Of a stretch of DNA of 7,856 nucleotides, positions 5,673 through 7,856 are shown piece after piece; within the stretch, counting starts at the first letter, position 1, and each line of letters begins with the position of its first letter. Source of the stretch: Planctomycetota bacterium. Its GTDB lineage: Bacteria; Planctomycetota; B129-G9. The stretch lies in NCBI GenBank assembly GCA_030622295.1, contig JAUXGI010000041.1, forward strand, positions 1 through 7,856. Direction: 5' to 3'. A model generated the notes under the pieces. The model searched no databases, had not been told where the DNA came from, and saw only the letters and a list, made by a program, of their open reading frames with translations. The position numbers and the translations under genes were made by a program.

Positions 5673-7220
5673 ATGAAACGTCTAATAACAACCACCGTCA
5701 TCGCGCTTATCTGCGCGGTCATATTCCAGCCCGCCGTATGGTCGACCCCGGAAAACAAGCCCGGTGCGGACTATTCCAGGCTCTCCAAGCAGCAGAAGGC
5801 GTTGCTCGACGAGTACGAGGACTTCCTGATGCTGCTCGAGACATTCGTCAGGACGCATCGGACCGGGGACCCCGAGGCGACAGCGCGTGCGCTTGCGGCC
5901 ATCGAGTACGCCAGGAGCGCCGACATTGCCGAAAAGATGAAAACTATGATGACATTCATGCAGAAAGGATGCGAATTTGACGCCATTATCGAGTGCCGCA
6001 AGGTTGACACGGCCCTCGGGGAAATTGAACGGCTCCTGACCGGCAGGAAGCGCGACATCGACATCGACATCGAAGGAGAGATTAAGAGAGGCAAGGTTTT
6101 CATCGAAAAAGTCCGCAGAGTTTTTCGTTATATGGAGGAAAACGACGTCGGTAACCGGGGAATCGGCGAACCCGATCCCGACCTCGACGAGCATCTGGAA
6201 CGCGAGAAAGACATTGCGGGCAGGCTGAAAAGACTGAGTCGTGAGGCGGGAAAGCCCGGGATTTCGTGTCCCGCCGCGAGTTCCAGCCTGGCCAGAGCCG
6301 CGGCCAAGAGTCGCAGCGCCGCCGGCAAGATGAGCAAGGCCGTGAAGAACGGTGGCTCAAACGGCTGCCCTGACGGTGCCGGCGGAGCGTCCGCGGACCA
6401 GAAGGACGCCCGCGACGCCGTCCGCGATGCAATCAAAGACCTTGAGGAACGCCAGGCGTTCCGCGATACGATGAAGAACCTGATAAACGTCGAGGAGTCG
6501 CTCAAGGCGATGATAAAGGAGCAGGAGGCGATTAATGCCGCGACCGTGTTCGCGGGCGCAGAGCGCAGCGCCTTCGAAGAGAAGAACCCCGGGCGCAGGT
6601 TTGCCTTCGGTCGCGTCATGCGCCACAAGATAGACAGCGCCCGCGGCAGGCAGTCCGACCTCGCCTTTATGACCCGCAAAATGGCCAAGATTCTCCGCGA
6701 TGAAGGCAAGTTCGTCTTTTCGAAAACGCTGGACATGATCCGCGACGACATGCGCGCCGTGGTGGAGAAACTGAAGAACCTGGACGTGGGCAAGGAGACG
6801 CAGATTGTTGAAGCGGACATCCTGCGCGACCTCCAGAGGCTCCTCCATGCTGTGCACATTAACCTGGAAACGCTCAGGGAAAAGTATAAGCGCTCCGGCT
6901 CCGGCGGCCAACCCGGGCCTTCCAAACCCGACAAACCGAGGAACCGTCGCACCGAGAACCTGCCCGCCCTGGCGGAGGTGAAGTTGCTCAGGAGAATGCA
7001 ACTGGAGGTGAAGTTCCAGACATCGCAACTCGCCGAGGCGCACAGGCGTCGAATCGCCGCGATTGGCGCCAACCGCAGCCTGTCCCCGGCGGAGAGGGAA
7101 AGGATGAAGCGTTCGGCTGTGGAACTCAAGTTAAACCTCAGCAAACGCCTGGCAAGCAAACAGGCCCGCATCGAGGAACTCACCCGTGAACTCATTGAAC
7201 ATCTCAAGAAGACCGACTGA
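5673..7220 (+). CDS. secreted helix-rich hypothetical protein (planctomycete-type)
   Basis: This 515-aa exported protein has no enzymatic motif that I can see. Its signal peptide has basic 'MKR', a hydrophobic core 4-18 and probable cleavage near residue 24. The mature part is predicted mostly alpha-helical and coiled-coil-like: 33-160, then a Gly/Ser/Ala-rich break (192-242, with Cys199 and Cys232), a second helical block 243-405 and a Pro/Gly/Lys linker 408-428. It ends with 'LPALAEVKLLRRMQLEV' (430-446) and a basic coiled coil to the end. Residues 372-390 carry a V-G-E-Q-E-I-R-L-L pattern repeated in the next protein. The LPALAEVKLLRRMQ block resembles planctomycete secreted proteins of unknown function from memory. 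An acidic DIDIDIE run (128-134) comes from a hexamer repeat. A structural or scaffold role outside the cytoplasm is a guess. Confidence 0.88.
   Translation: MKRLITTTVIALICAVIFQPAVWSTPENKPGADYSRLSKQQKALLDEYEDFLMLLETFVRTHRTGDPEATARALAAIEYARSADIAEKMKTMMTFMQKGCEFDAIIECRKVDTALGEIERLLTGRKRDIDIDIEGEIKRGKVFIEKVRRVFRYMEENDVGNRGIGEPDPDLDEHLEREKDIAGRLKRLSREAGKPGISCPAASSSLARAAAKSRSAAGKMSKAVKNGGSNGCPDGAGGASADQKDARDAVRDAIKDLEERQAFRDTMKNLINVEESLKAMIKEQEAINAATVFAGAERSAFEEKNPGRRFAFGRVMRHKIDSARGRQSDLAFMTRKMAKILRDEGKFVFSKTLDMIRDDMRAVVEKLKNLDVGKETQIVEADILRDLQRLLHAVHINLETLREKYKRSGSGGQPGPSKPDKPRNRRTENLPALAEVKLLRRMQLEVKFQTSQLAEAHRRRIAAIGANRSLSPAERERMKRSAVELKLNLSKRLASKQARIEELTRELIEHLKKTD
6054..6071 (+). repeat. three tandem GACATC hexamers in coding sequence
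   Basis: GACATC occurs three times in tandem, in frame, encoding Asp-Ile repeats (residues 128-133) in the 515-aa protein. Copy number could change without a frameshift. It is too short to infer a function. Confidence 0.7.
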
Positions 7221-7230
7221 CGGGGAGCCG

Positions 7231-7424
7231 CAAACGAAACCAAAAGGGGTCAGCCCTCTCTAAACAGGTGTCCATTAATTTTGAACTATTGAACTCCAAA
7301 CTTGGGACGGCCAGGGGGTCAGACGCTGAGGAGGAGTCCGCCTGAGGCGGACGACGGGAAGGGTCTGACCCCCGGCCCGCACAAACCGTTCATTTATTAT
7401 GGACACCTGCTTAGGTTTCGTTTG
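7231..7424. repeat. nested inverted-repeat element (MITE/REP-like)
   Basis: Four inverted-repeat pairs are nested around nearly one centre. CAAACGAAACC at 7231-7241 pairs with 7414-7424. CAGGTGTCCAT at 7265-7275 pairs with 7399-7409. GGGGGTCAGAC at 7314-7324 pairs with 7363-7373. GTCCGCC at 7336-7342 pairs with 7346-7352 around a three-base loop. The first three are perfect 11-bp arms. A degenerate GGGGTCAG..CCC lies at 7246-7255. The element fills the gap between two secreted protein genes and contains no plausible gene. It could be a non-autonomous mobile element moved by a transposase elsewhere, or a large RNA fold between the two cistrons. Confidence 0.75.
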
Positions 7425-7440
7425 TGCGCGATGCGCGCAA
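7422..7440 (+). other. small hairpin before the last gene
   Basis: TTGTGCGC and GCGCGCAA pair (eight pairs, one T-G wobble) around the loop GAT. It overlaps the right end of the nested repeat and ends 18 nt before the ribosome binding site. No T-run follows, so it is not a terminator; it could shape the leader of the downstream gene or stabilise a processed transcript. Confidence 0.5.
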
Positions 7441-7458
7441 TCAGGGAGACCAACCACC

Positions 7459-7467
7459 AGGAGGTGA
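7459..7467 (+). promoter_or_regulatory. full-consensus ribosome binding site
   Basis: AGGAGGTGA is a complete match to the 16S rRNA 3' end complement, with the GGAGG core seven bases before the ATG at 7472. It marks the start of the partial gene at the window edge and suggests strong translation. Confidence 0.9.
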
Positions 7468-7471
7468 AATC

Positions 7472-7856
7472 ATGAAGTATTCAATAACATTTGTTGTGAT
7501 AGCAGTTTGCGCGACATTCGCGCTGGGCGGCAGGGCGTATGCCGTTTCCTGTGGCTGTTGCTGTCAGAAAGAGCAAAGGAGCGGCCTGGAACTCCTGAAG
7601 GAAGCGCGTGAACTCATGAGCGAACTCTGGAAAGAGCATCTACCGCGTGGAAACGTCGGCCCGGAAGTGCAGGAAGACGAGCGCAGAATTATCCGGAATC
7701 TCGACGACCTCATCGAGATGATTCTGGACCAGGACGCCGAGCCCATTGACGACAGCGAGAATGACGGGGACAACAGGGCAGACGGCAAAACCCCGAAGCA
7801 GACAAATCCTGATAACGACGGGGGCGCGCCCGGCGACCCCGAGCCTGCCCCGAGCG
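7472..7856 (+). CDS. secreted hypothetical protein, 5' part only
   Basis: The first 128 codons of a gene that continues beyond the window; the frame has no stop. The signal peptide has 'MKY', a hydrophobic core 5-18 and an 'AYA' cleavage site near residue 24. The mature N-terminus then holds Cys27, Cys29, Cys30 and Cys31 in 'SCGCCCQ', unusual for so short a stretch. 'AVSC' is a poor lipobox, so a lipoprotein is possible but less likely. An amphipathic helical part (35-87) contains V62-G63, E65, Q67, E70, I73, R75, L77 and L80, aligning without gaps to residues 372-390 of the preceding protein. Residues 88-128 are Asp, Asn, Pro and Gly rich, probably a disordered linker. From memory, planctomycete proteins of this type carry a further conserved domain after such a linker. 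Function unknown. Confidence 0.85.
   Translation, partial: MKYSITFVVIAVCATFALGGRAYAVSCGCCCQKEQRSGLELLKEARELMSELWKEHLPRGNVGPEVQEDERRIIRNLDDLIEMILDQDAEPIDDSENDGDNRADGKTPKQTNPDNDGGAPGDPEPAPS

Noticed and set aside
6128..7243. 371-codon minus-strand open frame, Ser/Arg/Leu rich
   Set aside because: It lies antisense to the 515-aa protein, which has a strong start site and signal peptide; the composition is typical of an antisense shadow.
7275..7457. 60-codon minus-strand frame within the nested repeat
   Set aside because: It is made of the inverted repeat itself and shows no protein-like features.
7221..7471. Transposase gene or CRISPR array in the repeat-rich gap
   Set aside because: Arms are inverted, not direct, with no regular spacers, and no open frame of useful size encodes a transposase.

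Overview
The window is about 7.9 kb of GC-rich bacterial chromosome and reads as ordinary core genes beside lineage-specific secreted proteins. The best guess is a Planctomycetota-like bacterium, held with moderate confidence. The main hint is a pair of signal-peptide, helix-rich proteins in the right third. Their motifs (an 'LPALAEVKLLRRMQ' block and a 'VG-E-Q-E-I-R-L-L' block) resemble planctomycete hypothetical families as I remember them. No rRNA, tRNA, CRISPR array or transposase gene was seen.

Left part, minus strand (328-3479): a compact operon read right to left. It holds hemB (porphobilinogen synthase), then two WYL-domain regulators of different length whose order and sequence resemble actinobacterial PafB followed by PafC. 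Gaps are 18 and 11 nt. A near-consensus sigma70 promoter (TTGACA, 17 nt, TAAAAT) lies upstream of hemB, with a small dyad at the predicted start of transcription. A hairpin plus T-run terminator lies 25 nt past the last stop. Beyond it are a 45-bp near-perfect palindrome and a duplicated piece of the operon's 3' trailer.

Middle part, plus strand (3641-5545): an operon of a DUF503/YlxP-family protein, rbfA (30S maturation factor) and an unrecognised secreted protein with an acidic tail. It is read from a possible extended -10 promoter and closed by a strong intrinsic terminator. DUF503 next to rbfA is a classical ribosome-maturation pairing, but nusA/infB are absent upstream and truB downstream.

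Right part, plus strand (5673-7856): a 515-aa exported coiled-coil-rich protein, then a 250-nt gap filled by a nested inverted-repeat element, then the 5' end of a second exported protein. That protein shares a 19-residue motif with the first and has a cysteine cluster at its mature N-terminus; it runs off the window.

Short sequence words (GTGTCCAT, GGGGTC-GACCCC, AAACTGTCCC) recur in the non-coding gaps at about 178-278, 5621-5630 and 7230-7424. This suggests one REP/MITE-like repeat family has seeded these gaps. I did not see a clear new multi-gene system. The most interesting items are the hemB-PafB/PafC-like operon, the nested repeat element and the paired secreted proteins.
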